The translations under genes were made by a program, and so were the position numbers. A model generated the notes under the pieces. That model saw only the letters and a program-made list of their open reading frames with translations, was not told the origin of the DNA and did not search any database. A stretch of DNA of 64,000 nt from Alloalcanivorax dieselolei B5. GTDB lineage: Bacteria; Pseudomonadota; Gammaproteobacteria; Pseudomonadales; Alcanivoracaceae. Location: NCBI RefSeq assembly GCF_000300005.1, contig NC_018691.1:2356001-2420000 (forward strand). Reading direction: 5' to 3'. Positions 1 through 8,088 of this stretch are shown piece by piece. The first letter of the stretch is position 1. Each line of letters begins with the position of its first letter.

Positions 1-1
1 T

Positions 2-2656
2 AACCTGACCGTCCAGGGCGACACTGTCGTCGAAGGGGATACCTATCTGGGCGATAACTTCTCGGTGGTCAACAATGAGGCGCACTACGATGGTCCGGTC
101 ACCGAGGATACGCACGTCGTCAACAAGCAGTACGTTGATCAGGCGGGCGACGCTGTGACCACGCTGGGCATGAACTTCGCCGGCAACGAAGGGGCCGATG
201 TTCATCGTGATCTGGGGCAGACCCTGGGGATCACCGGTGAGGCCAGTGCCGCCGGTACCTTCAGCGGGATTAACCTGAAGACGGTGACCGACCCGGCCAG
301 CGGCGCCATTCTGCTGCAGATGGCGGATGCCCCCCAATTCGGCAATGTCACCATTAATGAAGGCGACAGCGGCCGGATCACTGGGGTGACCGCTGGGGTC
401 GACGATACCGATGCAGTGAACGTCGGCCAGCTTGAGGACGTCAGCGATGTGGCCAGCCGCGGCTGGGACCTGAGCGCCCAGGGTGCCGATACCACCAATG
501 TGGCACCGGGTGACACGGTGGATCTGTCCAACACTGACGGTAACCTGGTGATCGCCAAGAACGCCGTCGATGGGACCGAGGAAGCGGTAACCTTCAACCT
601 GTCGGACGACGTGACCATTGGCAACAGCCTGACCATCAATAACGGTCCGGTCCTCAATGACAACGGTATCGACATGGGCGGTGACACCATCACCAACCTC
701 GGCGATCCGGTGAATGGCGGCGACGCGGTCAATCTCGATTACTTCGACCAGAACCGCGCGCACTATTACAGCGTCAACGACAACGGTGTGCAGGGCGGCA
801 ACTATGACAACGACGGCGCCACCGGCGTGAACGCCATCGCCGCCGGGGTGGATGCCAGCGCGGCGGGTGACGGCGCCATTGCCATGGGTGACGGGGCCAC
901 GGCGGACGATGCCGATAGCGTGGCGTTGGGCTCGAACAGCATCACCGCGCCAATGGTGGCGACTACTGAAATGGTGATCGGTGGCGAGACCTTCGCTGTC
1001 GCCGGTACTCCGGTAGGGACCGTCTCGGTGGGCGCCGCGGGTGCCGAGCGCACCATTACCAATGTGGCGGCGGGCAGAGTCGACGCGAACAGCACGGATG
1101 CCATCAATGGCAGCCAGCTGTATGCCACCCATGAGGTCATCGAGAACCTCAGCGATGAGGTCGAAGCCGGTCTGACGCATTACTACAGCGTTAACGACGG
1201 TGGCACGCAAGGTGGTAACTACGCCAACGACGGTGCCACGGGTGTGAACGCCATCGCCGCCGGGGTGGACGCCACCGCGACCGGCGAAGGCGCCATCGCC
1301 ATGGGCGAGGGTGCCACGGCGGACGACGCCAACAGTGTGGCGCTGGGTGCCGGGGCGGTTACCGAACAGGCGGTCGCCACCGCCGACATCACCATCGGCG
1401 GCCAAACCTATGCCTTTGCCGGTGCCGCACCGGTGGGTACGCTCAGTGTCGGTGCGGCGGGTGCCGAGCGCACCATCACCAACGTGGCGGCGGGCCGGAT
1501 TTCCGCCGACAGCACGGATGCCATCAACGGCAGCCAGTTGCATGCCACCAACCAGGCGGTGGAAGCGGTCGATGATCGCGTCACCAATGTTGAAGGCGAC
1601 GTCAGCGACCTTGGTGACCGGGTGACCAATGTCGAAGGTGATGTGAGCAACATCAGTAACGACCTGGCACAGCTGGGCGACCAGGCGGTGAAGTACGACA
1701 CCAACGACGATGGCAGCGTCAATTATGACTCCATCACTCTGGAGGGTGACGAGGGCACGACCATTACCAACCTGGCCGATGGCGACGTCTCCGAGAACAG
1801 CACCGATGCGGTCAATGGCAGTCAGCTGTGGGAGGTGCAAAACCAGATCAACAATATCGAGGTGAGCGAGACGAAGTACTTCAAGGCTAACTCCGATGCC
1901 GCCGATGCTCGTGCGGAGGGCGCGGAAAGCGTGGCCATGGGGCCGGAGAGCGTGGCCTCTGGTGACAACAGTGTGGCGGCAGGGAACGGCGCCCGGGCCG
2001 AGAGTGAAGGTGGCGTGGCTCTGGGTGCGGGCTCCGTGGCCTCACGTGAAGGGATGAACGGTCAGCAGGAAGCCTTCTCCAACGAGCAAGTGGCGTCGAC
2101 GCAAGGCGCGGTCTCGGTGGGCAGCGAAGGCGGTGAACGCCAGATCACCAACGTGGCCGGCGGTACCGAAGCGACGGATGCGGTGAATGTGCGCCAGTTG
2201 GGCGCGGTGGAAGCCGCATCGGTGAACTACGATCGCCGTGATGACGGCAGCGTGGATTACAGCTCGGTGACGCTGGGCCAGGAAGGCACGCCGACGCAGA
2301 TCCATAACGTGGCGGCGGGCGAGGCTCCCACCGATGCCGCGAACGTTGGCCAGCTGCAGCAGTTGAATCAGAACTTCAATCGGGAGATCAGCGGCATTCA
2401 TAACCGCATCGATGATGTCGAGGACGATGCCAACGCTGGCACGGCCGCTGCCTTGGCCGCCGCGTCGATCCCCCAGGCCTACCTCGCCGGCAAAGGCATG
2501 ATCTCCGCCGGGGCAGGGACCTATAACGGTGAATCAGCCGCGGCGGTTGGCCTGTCACGTCTGTCCGATAATGGACGCTGGGTGCTCAAGCTCAACGCCA
2601 CCGGGGACTCCCAAGGCAACTTCGGAGCTGGCATTGGCGCGGGCTTCCACTGGTAA
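2..2656 (+). CDS. Trimeric autotransporter adhesin (YadA-like), 5' truncated by window edge
   Basis: This is the C-terminal 884 codons of a surface adhesin. The frame is open from base 2, so the signal peptide and N-terminal head lie outside the window. The visible part holds YadA-type head repeats (SVALG/SVAMG-like segments), several neck motifs of the type 'NVAAG...STDAINGSQL', short coiled-coil stalk stretches (a 14-residue unit DRVTNVEGDVS.. occurs twice in tandem around 1572-1655), and a typical YadA C-terminal membrane anchor over the last 70 or so residues, ending in Gly-Phe-His-Trp. In this family three chains trimerise, the anchor forms one 12-stranded beta barrel in the outer membrane, and the passenger mediates adhesion or biofilm formation. 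The next gene is its TpgA-like partner, 17 bases downstream, so the two are probably co-transcribed. The ligand cannot be told from sequence. Confidence 0.93.
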   Translation, partial: NLTVQGDTVVEGDTYLGDNFSVVNNEAHYDGPVTEDTHVVNKQYVDQAGDAVTTLGMNFAGNEGADVHRDLGQTLGITGEASAAGTFSGINLKTVTDPASGAILLQMADAPQFGNVTINEGDSGRITGVTAGVDDTDAVNVGQLEDVSDVASRGWDLSAQGADTTNVAPGDTVDLSNTDGNLVIAKNAVDGTEEAVTFNLSDDVTIGNSLTINNGPVLNDNGIDMGGDTITNLGDPVNGGDAVNLDYFDQNRAHYYSVNDNGVQGGNYDNDGATGVNAIAAGVDASAAGDGAIAMGDGATADDADSVALGSNSITAPMVATTEMVIGGETFAVAGTPVGTVSVGAAGAERTITNVAAGRVDANSTDAINGSQLYATHEVIENLSDEVEAGLTHYYSVNDGGTQGGNYANDGATGVNAIAAGVDATATGEGAIAMGEGATADDANSVALGAGAVTEQAVATADITIGGQTYAFAGAAPVGTLSVGAAGAERTITNVAAGRISADSTDAINGSQLHATNQAVEAVDDRVTNVEGDVSDLGDRVTNVEGDVSNISNDLAQLGDQAVKYDTNDDGSVNYDSITLEGDEGTTITNLADGDVSENSTDAVNGSQLWEVQNQINNIEVSETKYFKANSDAADARAEGAESVAMGPESVASGDNSVAAGNGARAESEGGVALGAGSVASREGMNGQQEAFSNEQVASTQGAVSVGSEGGERQITNVAGGTEATDAVNVRQLGAVEAASVNYDRRDDGSVDYSSVTLGQEGTPTQIHNVAAGEAPTDAANVGQLQQLNQNFNREISGIHNRIDDVEDDANAGTAAALAAASIPQAYLAGKGMISAGAGTYNGESAAAVGLSRLSDNGRWVLKLNATGDSQGNFGAGIGAGFHW
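761..1560 (+). repeat. 417-bp imperfect tandem duplication inside the adhesin gene
   Basis: Two consecutive units, starting at 761 and 1178 (period 417 bp, 139 residues), encode the same order of elements: an HYYSVND start, a GATGVNAIAAGVDA head segment, an AIAMG.GATADDA.SVALG segment, a VGTxSVGAAGAERTITNVAAG neck, and STDAINGSQL. The nucleotide copies have drifted but remain clearly alignable. Such modular duplication changes stalk length in trimeric autotransporters. Confidence 0.85.
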
Positions 2657-2673
2657 TCGAAGAGGACATCACC

Positions 2674-3486
2674 ATGGATCACAGCATCTACAGAGGGATT
2701 GCACGGGCTCTGGGCATCGCCGGGCTGGCGGCGCTGGGCCTCCAGGGATGCGCCTCGACCGCCGGGCAGCAGGACGGGGCCGCCGAATCAGCGGCCGGGG
2801 AAGGCGTCGCCTTCCCGGAACTCGACCGAGCCTGGGTGGAGGAGGGAGCCTACGTCAATATGGAAAACCTGCGGAAGATGCAGGTGGGCGTTTCCAAGAA
2901 TCAGATCTATGACCTGCTGGGGCGCCCCCACTTCAAGGAAGGTCTCTTCGGTGTGCGCCAGTGGAATTATATTTTCCATCTGCCCACCGAGGAGGGCGGC
3001 TACATAACCTGCCAGTATCAGGTCCGCTTTGACGACGACATGCTGTCCGAGAGCATGCATTGGCGGGAACCCCAGTGCGCCGATCTGCTCAACCCGAGGC
3101 CCGACGAGCCGACGCGAATGACGTTGGAGGCCGATACACTCTTCGACTTCGACAGCGCCGAGCTGTCACCGAAGGGGCAGAAAGTGGTCGCCGACCTGGG
3201 GCGGCGTATTCGTGGCGAGTTTGTCGCACCGGCGGTCCTGGTTGTCGGCCATACCGATCGGCTCGGCAGTGATGCGTACAACCAGACCTTATCCGAGCAA
3301 CGTGCCGAAACGGTGCGCACGGCGCTGGCCAATCAGGGTATTCCGAACGAGACGATCAACAGCTCGGGGGCCGGAGAGCGTTATCCCGTCACTCAATGTG
3401 AGGGGGCTCGCGCCACGCCTGAACTGAAAGAATGCCTGCGGCCCAATCGTCGTGTCAGCATCGAAGTGAGCGGCGAGAAACGTTGA
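2674..3486 (+). CDS. tpgA: TpgA-like lipoprotein: BamE/OmlA-like domain plus OmpA peptidoglycan-binding domain
   Basis: A 270-residue outer-membrane lipoprotein. A signal peptide ends in the lipobox Leu-Gln-Gly-Cys (Cys at about residue 26). Residues 60-130 resemble the SmpA/OmlA (BamE) fold (VSKNQIYDLLGRPHF...), and residues 150-265 are an OmpA C-terminal domain with the TLFDFDSAEL and GHTDRLGSDAYNQTLSEQRA motifs that bind peptidoglycan. The same two-domain architecture directly downstream of a trimeric autotransporter is that of TpgA in Acinetobacter, which anchors and helps the adhesin reach the surface. A GAGG ribosome site precedes the ATG. The pairing supports the assignment; experimental equivalence is inferred. 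Confidence 0.85.
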   Translation: MDHSIYRGIARALGIAGLAALGLQGCASTAGQQDGAAESAAGEGVAFPELDRAWVEEGAYVNMENLRKMQVGVSKNQIYDLLGRPHFKEGLFGVRQWNYIFHLPTEEGGYITCQYQVRFDDDMLSESMHWREPQCADLLNPRPDEPTRMTLEADTLFDFDSAELSPKGQKVVADLGRRIRGEFVAPAVLVVGHTDRLGSDAYNQTLSEQRAETVRTALANQGIPNETINSSGAGERYPVTQCEGARATPELKECLRPNRRVSIEVSGEKR

Positions 3487-3518
3487 GAGGCATGGGAAGC
3501 GAGCGTTTAAATGGTGGC

Positions 3519-3548
3519 GATGGAGCCCGGTGATTTGCCGGCTCCATC
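3519..3548. terminator. Hairpin between convergent genes, possible bidirectional terminator
   Basis: Perfect 9-bp arms GATGGAGCC (3519-3527) and GGCTCCATC (3540-3548) lie between the tpgA stop and the end of the oppositely oriented Sel1 gene. The T-run after the stem is poor on both strands, so termination efficiency is uncertain. Confidence 0.5.
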
Positions 3549-3598
3549 CGTTTGTCCGACGGGAAGAGGATGTTTGTTCGGTTTACTCTACGCTTGGT

Positions 3599-4513
3599 TT
3601 ATTCCAACAGAGAGGACGAAATCCAGCCGAGGCGTTGTTGCTGCTGAAGATAGACCTGACTCCAACCATTGGTACTACCCAGAATATGCAAGACGTCTCC
3701 TTGTTTGACCTTGGCGACGATATCGTGGCTGGTGGAGTTGCCCGCGCGAATGTTCGCGGTGGCTACACGTATGCGCTTTGTTCGCAGGTGCCGTAAGCTG
3801 GCGGCAGCATTGTCGGCGGCGACCCGGTTGCCATTTTGAGCCGCCGTGGCGAACCAGAATACCGCCCACGCATGGTTCCGTTTCACGCCTTTGCCGCGAG
3901 CATACATGGCTCCCAGGTTGTTTTGGGCGTAGGCATCGCCTTCCTTGGCGGCCTTGCTGTACCACTGGAAAGCCTTGGCATCATCCTGTTCGACGCCACG
4001 GCCGTTCTCATAAAGACTGCCGAGATTATTCTGCGCGGAGGTGACATTTTGCTCCGCGGCGGCTTTGAACCATTTCGCGGCCTCTGCATCGTTTTTTTCG
4101 ACACCGCGGCCTTCCAGGTGGAGCAGGCCCAACCGGAATTGGGCCTGGGCGGCGCCTTGCCGCGCCGCTCGTTGATACCACAAGGCGGCGGCAGCGGGGT
4201 CCGCTTTTTCTCCTCGCCCGGAAAGATACATATCGGCGACCTTGATCTGAGCGGGAGGATGTCCGGCATCGGCGGATAGCCGATACCATTTGCTGGCTTT
4301 CTTGAGATTGCTGGGAACCCCTTGGCCCTTCTCGTACATCATACCCAGGCGATACTGGGACTCGATATCGCCTTTCTCGGCGGATTGACGCCATTCATAG
4401 AGAGCCGAGGCAAAGTTCCCCTTTTTGTATTCGAAGAGGCCTTGATCGAAATCCGCGAATACCATGGAAGCATGGAGGCTGGCGACGCCGGCCAGAACCA
4501 GTTTCCATTTCAT
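3599..4513 (-). CDS. Sel1-repeat protein with C-terminal bacterial SH3 domain
   Basis: A 304-residue exported protein. The N-terminus (MKWKLVLAGVASLHASMVFA) is a signal peptide with a probable cleavage after Ala20. Residues 25-235 form five or six Sel1-like repeats of about 36 residues, each with the A..G...AQ..LG.mY..G.GV pattern; these alpha-solenoids mediate protein-protein contacts. Residues 245-304 resemble an SH3b domain (VATANIRAGNSTSHDIVAKV...GWSQV...GWISSSLL), commonly involved in binding the cell wall. A periplasmic scaffold role is likely, but the partner is unknown. AGAGGA precedes the ATG. The gene ends convergently with tpgA. Confidence 0.85.
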   Translation of the reverse strand: MKWKLVLAGVASLHASMVFADFDQGLFEYKKGNFASALYEWRQSAEKGDIESQYRLGMMYEKGQGVPSNLKKASKWYRLSADAGHPPAQIKVADMYLSGRGEKADPAAAALWYQRAARQGAAQAQFRLGLLHLEGRGVEKNDAEAAKWFKAAAEQNVTSAQNNLGSLYENGRGVEQDDAKAFQWYSKAAKEGDAYAQNNLGAMYARGKGVKRNHAWAVFWFATAAQNGNRVAADNAAASLRHLRTKRIRVATANIRAGNSTSHDIVAKVKQGDVLHILGSTNGWSQVYLQQQQRLGWISSSLLE

Positions 4514-4590
4514 GCTGAGTCCTCTTGGTAGTGAAAATGGTGATAAAAATGTCGGTCGGTCATCACATCAGACCGAAGTCACAACCATTC

Positions 4591-5040
4591 TCACTGGTTG
4601 GCTCCCGAGCTACCTTGGGGTGCCTGCTGGGGTGCCGCCTGCTGAGGTGACTGAGGGGCCGGCTGTTGCTGAGGCGTCTGTTGTTGGCCTTGTTGTTGGG
4701 TTTCCATACCCTGAGAAGCTTCTCCGCCGGTGAGCATCTCGAGACGCTGATGCGTCATAACGCACATGATCCCCGCGGCATTCTCGAAAATAGGGTAATT
4801 GGTATCGCAATAGAGCGCGGCCGTATTCAGGGCGCTATAGGCCCGAAGATTCTGGTTTGGCTGGGTCAGACGGGCCAGGAACAGTTCACCCTCCGGGCAC
4901 TCCATGGCCTGTTGGTCGGTACTGGCGACACACAGCTGACTCTGATCGACATTTTGAAACTGCGGATAATCAGAAAGGCAACCAGCAAGCAGAAGAGGTG
5001 CACCAATAAAAAAAGCGGAGCGTTTCATTATGGTCTTCAT
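4591..5040 (-). CDS. Small lipoprotein with glutamine/proline-rich C-terminal tail
   Basis: About 149 residues. A short signal peptide ends in the lipobox Leu-Ala-Gly-Cys, so it is probably a lipoprotein. The middle part (residues 20-105) has four or five cysteines and no family I recognise. The last 40 residues are a low-complexity tail of Gln, Pro, Ala and Gly. Three starts are in frame: a GTG at 5055, ATG at 5040 and ATG at 5028. I chose 5040 because GTGAGG lies nine bases before it; 5028 (MKRSAFF) gives a more compact signal peptide and remains possible. It is followed 77 bp downstream by the Sel1-repeat gene on the same strand and could be co-transcribed with it. Function unknown. Confidence 0.7.
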   Translation of the reverse strand: MKTIMKRSAFFIGAPLLLAGCLSDYPQFQNVDQSQLCVASTDQQAMECPEGELFLARLTQPNQNLRAYSALNTAALYCDTNYPIFENAAGIMCVMTHQRLEMLTGGEASQGMETQQQGQQQTPQQQPAPQSPQQAAPQQAPQGSSGANQ

Positions 5041-5325
5041 CCTTAATAGCCTCACGCGTATAAAATCAGAAATTTTATTTTCCCCAGGACCCTCTTCAGG
5101 CTATGAGGGGAAACGCTTCAGTTTATACACGTTCAGCTTATCGTCAGAGAATAGTATTGGCTAGTCATCTCGCCGAATTTAATCTAACGGTATTTTTTGG
5201 GCGCGATTGGCGGAGTTAGGGGTACGACACTTGGAAAAGTATTGGTGAAAGGCTGTGTTTGGTTGTGGAAAGGTTAAAAACATGGTTTTGAATGTGAGTT
5301 TTAATTGCCTCGCAAACCAACAGCA
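5041..5325. other. AT-rich intergenic region upstream of the small lipoprotein gene
   Basis: About 285 bp without a convincing gene. It is clearly more AT-rich than its surroundings and should hold the promoter of the leftward lipoprotein gene. A 7-bp inverted repeat TTTCCCC/GGGGAAA (5079-5085 and 5107-5113) is present. I see no RNA gene and no clear terminator for the IclR gene that ends at 5326. Confidence 0.5.
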
Positions 5326-6285
5326 TTATTCGCAGTCGAACGGTAACGAACGCAGCTCCTGTTGTAATCGGGCACCGAGCTGGCGCAACTGATCGTCGGA
5401 GGTGCGGAAACTGGGCATCGTAAGCCCGAGAACGGCGTCGGGGTATCCGCTTCCGCCACGGATGGGAACGGCCACGGCGCTGGCGCCCTCCACGCGTTCG
5501 CCATTGGAGATGGCGAAGCCCTGCTGGCGAATGGTTTTCAGCTCCTTGCGCAGAGCGCTCACCTTGGGCTGATAGGGGGTCAAGGCCGTCAGTGTATGAG
5601 CGCGGAGCAGAGCTTCCGCCTCGGCTTCGGGCAAAAACGCCAGGGCGGCCTTTCCCGCGGCACCCAGATAGAGAGGAAAAGCGCTCCCTGTTTCCAGAGC
5701 GTAGCGTACCGGGTGGGGGCTGGGCAGCACCGAGGTGACGATCTGTTTGTCGCCGGCGCGATGAAACAGGGAAACGGTCTCCCTGGTTTCGGCGTGAAGC
5801 CGTTCCATCAGGGGGCGGATGCGTACCAGCACATCATCATTGTTGAGGAAGTGTCGGGCCAATTGCATGACGGAAGGGGAGAGGCGCCATTGTTCGCTGT
5901 CGACGTTCTGCTCCATCAATCCCTTATCGGCCAGCGGCGCCAGAATCTCGAGAGCGATATGCGGATCCAGCCCGGCTTGCCGGGACAGTTGTTCGGTGGA
6001 CGCGCTTCCCGGCAGGTTATCCGCCGCCGCCCGCAATACATCCACGGCCCGTGATATCGAGCCGGCTCCGCTGGAACGGCCGGTATAGCTGTATCGCTTG
6101 TCCTCGGGGCGGCGGTAGACGTAACCGCGTGCCTCCAGGGTTTGCAGAATGCGATAAACGATGGTCGTGGCTTCGCCCATGGCGGCCACCACTTCGGTCA
6201 GGGACAGCGGCTCCGATGTCCGCTCCAGCAGCTCCAGGACATCCAGGGCACGAGTCAGTGTTTGCAGCTGATAGGAGGCCGCCAT
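5326..6285 (-). CDS. IclR-family transcriptional regulator with two winged-helix domains
   Basis: A 319-residue regulator. Residues 5-65 are a normal IclR N-terminal winged helix (ALDVLELLERTSEPLSLTEVVAAMG, then a wing). Residues 77-145 form a second, divergent winged-helix unit (SISRAVDVLRAAADNL...TEQLSRQAGLDPHIALEILAPLADKG). Residues 150-315 are the IclR effector-binding domain (ETVSLFHRAGDKQIVTSV...LYLGAAGKAALAFLP). Usual IclR proteins are 250-270 residues with one DNA-binding unit, so this one is longer by a whole domain. It lies directly after boxR at the end of the benzoate cluster and probably responds to an aromatic acid or pathway intermediate; that is inference. A perfect palindrome lies upstream. 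Confidence 0.85.
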   Translation of the reverse strand: MAASYQLQTLTRALDVLELLERTSEPLSLTEVVAAMGEATTIVYRILQTLEARGYVYRRPEDKRYSYTGRSSGAGSISRAVDVLRAAADNLPGSASTEQLSRQAGLDPHIALEILAPLADKGLMEQNVDSEQWRLSPSVMQLARHFLNNDDVLVRIRPLMERLHAETRETVSLFHRAGDKQIVTSVLPSPHPVRYALETGSAFPLYLGAAGKAALAFLPEAEAEALLRAHTLTALTPYQPKVSALRKELKTIRQQGFAISNGERVEGASAVAVPIRGGSGYPDAVLGLTMPSFRTSDDQLRQLGARLQQELRSLPFDCE

Positions 6286-6320
6286 TCTTTTTGTCCGCCC
6301 GCTTTTGTCATTGGGAAAAA

Positions 6321-6334
6321 TCGATAATTATCGA
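6321..6334. promoter_or_regulatory. 14-bp perfect palindrome, candidate IclR operator
   Basis: TCGATAATTATCGA is a perfect palindrome 36-49 bp upstream of the IclR-family start codon, in the 93-bp gap after boxR. IclR proteins often bind palindromes of this size near their own promoter, so autoregulation is plausible. Confidence 0.5.
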
Positions 6335-6378
6335 GTGCAATGGTAGCACAGGCAACGCCGTGGCCCGGCGCTGCCTGG

Positions 6379-7281
6379 TTACTGATTGACCGCCGTGGGG
6401 CTGGTCAAATACGGGCGGGTCAGGCTCAGCAGCTCGGCGAAGCTGTCCTCGACGCTCCTGTGGGAGGTGTCGAGCACGGCGTCGGCGCGACGGTAGTCGG
6501 CGTCGCGTTCGACCAATATGCGTTTGAGGTCGTCCATGGCATGGGTATGGCCTTGCATTGGCCGCGTGTCACCCTGGTCAATAACACGCTGCATGTGCTC
6601 TTCCGGCGAGGCTTTGATCCAAACGGTGTGGAAGCGGTTCAGCAGGCGCTGGAAGGTTTCCGATTCGGACACCAGGCTGCCACCGGCTTCCACCACCGAA
6701 AGGGGATGCCGCTCGATCACGTATTCCAGCGCTTCCCGTTCGAAACGCCGATAAGCGGGCTGACCGCCGAGCGCCATGATCTCGCCGATATCCATGCCGG
6801 CGAGCTGTTCGATCAGGCCATTGAGGCGAATATAAGGCACATTCAGCCGTTCTCCAAGCATCTGGCCTAGCCGGCTCTTGCCGCCACCGCGCAGGCCGAT
6901 CAGCGCCACGCCACAGTGTTGCCCCTTGTTCATATCAAAATGCCGGACCAGCAACGGGTACGCTTCGTCCAGTTGAGCAGGGGAAAGGCGCTCGAGAAGA
7001 TCCCGCAGCGGCGGTGGAAGGACCTGCTGTTCCTGTTGCGGGAGGATGTCCTGCACCGGCACGCCCATGGCGGCGGCGAGTCGCTGAAGCAGCATGATCG
7101 AAATATTGGCCTTGCCGCCTTCGATTTGCGCCAGGTAGCGCTCGGAGATATCCGACTGGGACGACAGTTCCTTACGCGCCATGCCTCGCCGGGCGCGAAT
7201 GGCGCGTACCCGGTCTCCGATGGTGGCCATATAGTCTGGCCCGTTGCTTTCATTTTGATCGTTGGCAGGGTGCATGCTCAT
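6379..7281 (-). CDS. boxR: BoxR: XRE-type repressor fused to a shikimate-kinase-like sensor domain
   Basis: A 300-residue regulator of the aerobic benzoyl-CoA pathway. Residues 20-80 are a Cro/C1-type helix-turn-helix (IGDRVRAIRARRGMARKELSSQSDISERYLAQIEGGKANIS). Residues 120-290 resemble shikimate kinase with a P-loop-like GLRGGGKS, as in BoxR and BzdR, in which this domain senses benzoyl-CoA and relieves repression. Its place next to box and transporter genes agrees. Two starts are possible: ATG 7281, or ATG 7275, which has a better spaced GGAG. The gap from livF is 54 bp, so it may be read with the transporter. Confidence 0.93.
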   Translation of the reverse strand: MSMHPANDQNESNGPDYMATIGDRVRAIRARRGMARKELSSQSDISERYLAQIEGGKANISIMLLQRLAAAMGVPVQDILPQQEQQVLPPPLRDLLERLSPAQLDEAYPLLVRHFDMNKGQHCGVALIGLRGGGKSRLGQMLGERLNVPYIRLNGLIEQLAGMDIGEIMALGGQPAYRRFEREALEYVIERHPLSVVEAGGSLVSESETFQRLLNRFHTVWIKASPEEHMQRVIDQGDTRPMQGHTHAMDDLKRILVERDADYRRADAVLDTSHRSVEDSFAELLSLTRPYLTSPTAVNQ

Positions 7282-7335
7282 CTCCGTTTCCCTGAGCGTA
7301 CCGGCGATGGCCTCGGCCGGCGCTAATGGAAGGCA

Positions 7336-8088
7336 TTATCCCATGCCGAGGTGGGTGTCGAGTAGGCCGGCATTCTGGCTGATTTCCAGACCGTCACCGT
7401 CAAAAACCACCTTGCCTTTTACCAGTACCAGATGTCGGTCGGCGATGGTCAGCAGGTTATCGATGTTCTTATCGACGATGATGCTGGCTATACCGGAGCG
7501 TTTGACCTCGCCGAGGATCCTCCAGATCTCATCACGGATCAGCGGAGCGAGACCCTCGGTGGCTTCGTCGAGAATCATGATGCGGGGGTTGGTCATCAGC
7601 GCGCGGCCGATGGCGAGCATCTGCTGCTCGCCGCCGGATAGCAGGGCGCCATCGTGTTGCAGACGCTGAGCCAGGCGTGGGAAGGTGTCCAGAACACGCT
7701 CAAGATTCCAGGGTGACAGGCCCTCGGTATTGGGGCGTGCCGCCATGATCAGGTGCTCATGCACATTGATGCCCGGGAAAATGCCCCGTCCTTCCGGCAC
7801 ATAGCCAATACCCCGGCGTACCACCTGCCAGGGCCGGCACTTGCGGGTCGGCTGCCCCAGGATCCGGATGCTTCCCTGACGGGGAGTAACGAAGCCCAGC
7901 AGCGCTTTCAGGGTGGTGGTTTTGCCCATGCCGTTGCGCCCCATCAGGCTCAGGGTTTCACCGGGCATCAGATGAAGATCAACGCCATGGAGGACATGGC
8001 TCTGACCATAAAAGGCATGCAGATCCCGGGCATCGATCAGTGGTTGCGCCGTTGGCGGGGGAGAAAGGGACGCGTTGAAGGTGTTCAT
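7336..8088 (-). CDS. livF: Branched-chain/aromatic-acid ABC transporter ATPase (LivF-like)
   Basis: A 250-residue cytoplasmic ATPase of the HAAT (LivF) type. It has a Walker A motif GRNGMGKT, the signature LLSGGEQQMLAIGRAL, and a Walker B IMILDEATEG. With the LivG-like ATPase it would drive the two permeases encoded just upstream. Its start overlaps the livG stop by 4 bp (ATGA), which suggests translational coupling. Members of this family beside box genes are believed to import benzoate or similar aromatic acids rather than amino acids; the substrate here is inferred from context. Confidence 0.9.
   Translation of the reverse strand: MNTFNASLSPPPTAQPLIDARDLHAFYGQSHVLHGVDLHLMPGETLSLMGRNGMGKTTTLKALLGFVTPRQGSIRILGQPTRKCRPWQVVRRGIGYVPEGRGIFPGINVHEHLIMAARPNTEGLSPWNLERVLDTFPRLAQRLQHDGALLSGGEQQMLAIGRALMTNPRIMILDEATEGLAPLIRDEIWRILGEVKRSGIASIIVDKNIDNLLTIADRHLVLVKGKVVFDGDGLEISQNAGLLDTHLGMG

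Noticed and set aside
202..2401. Several leftward open frames inside the adhesin gene
   Set aside because: Shadows caused by GC-rich, repetitive codons; no ribosome sites or recognisable domains.
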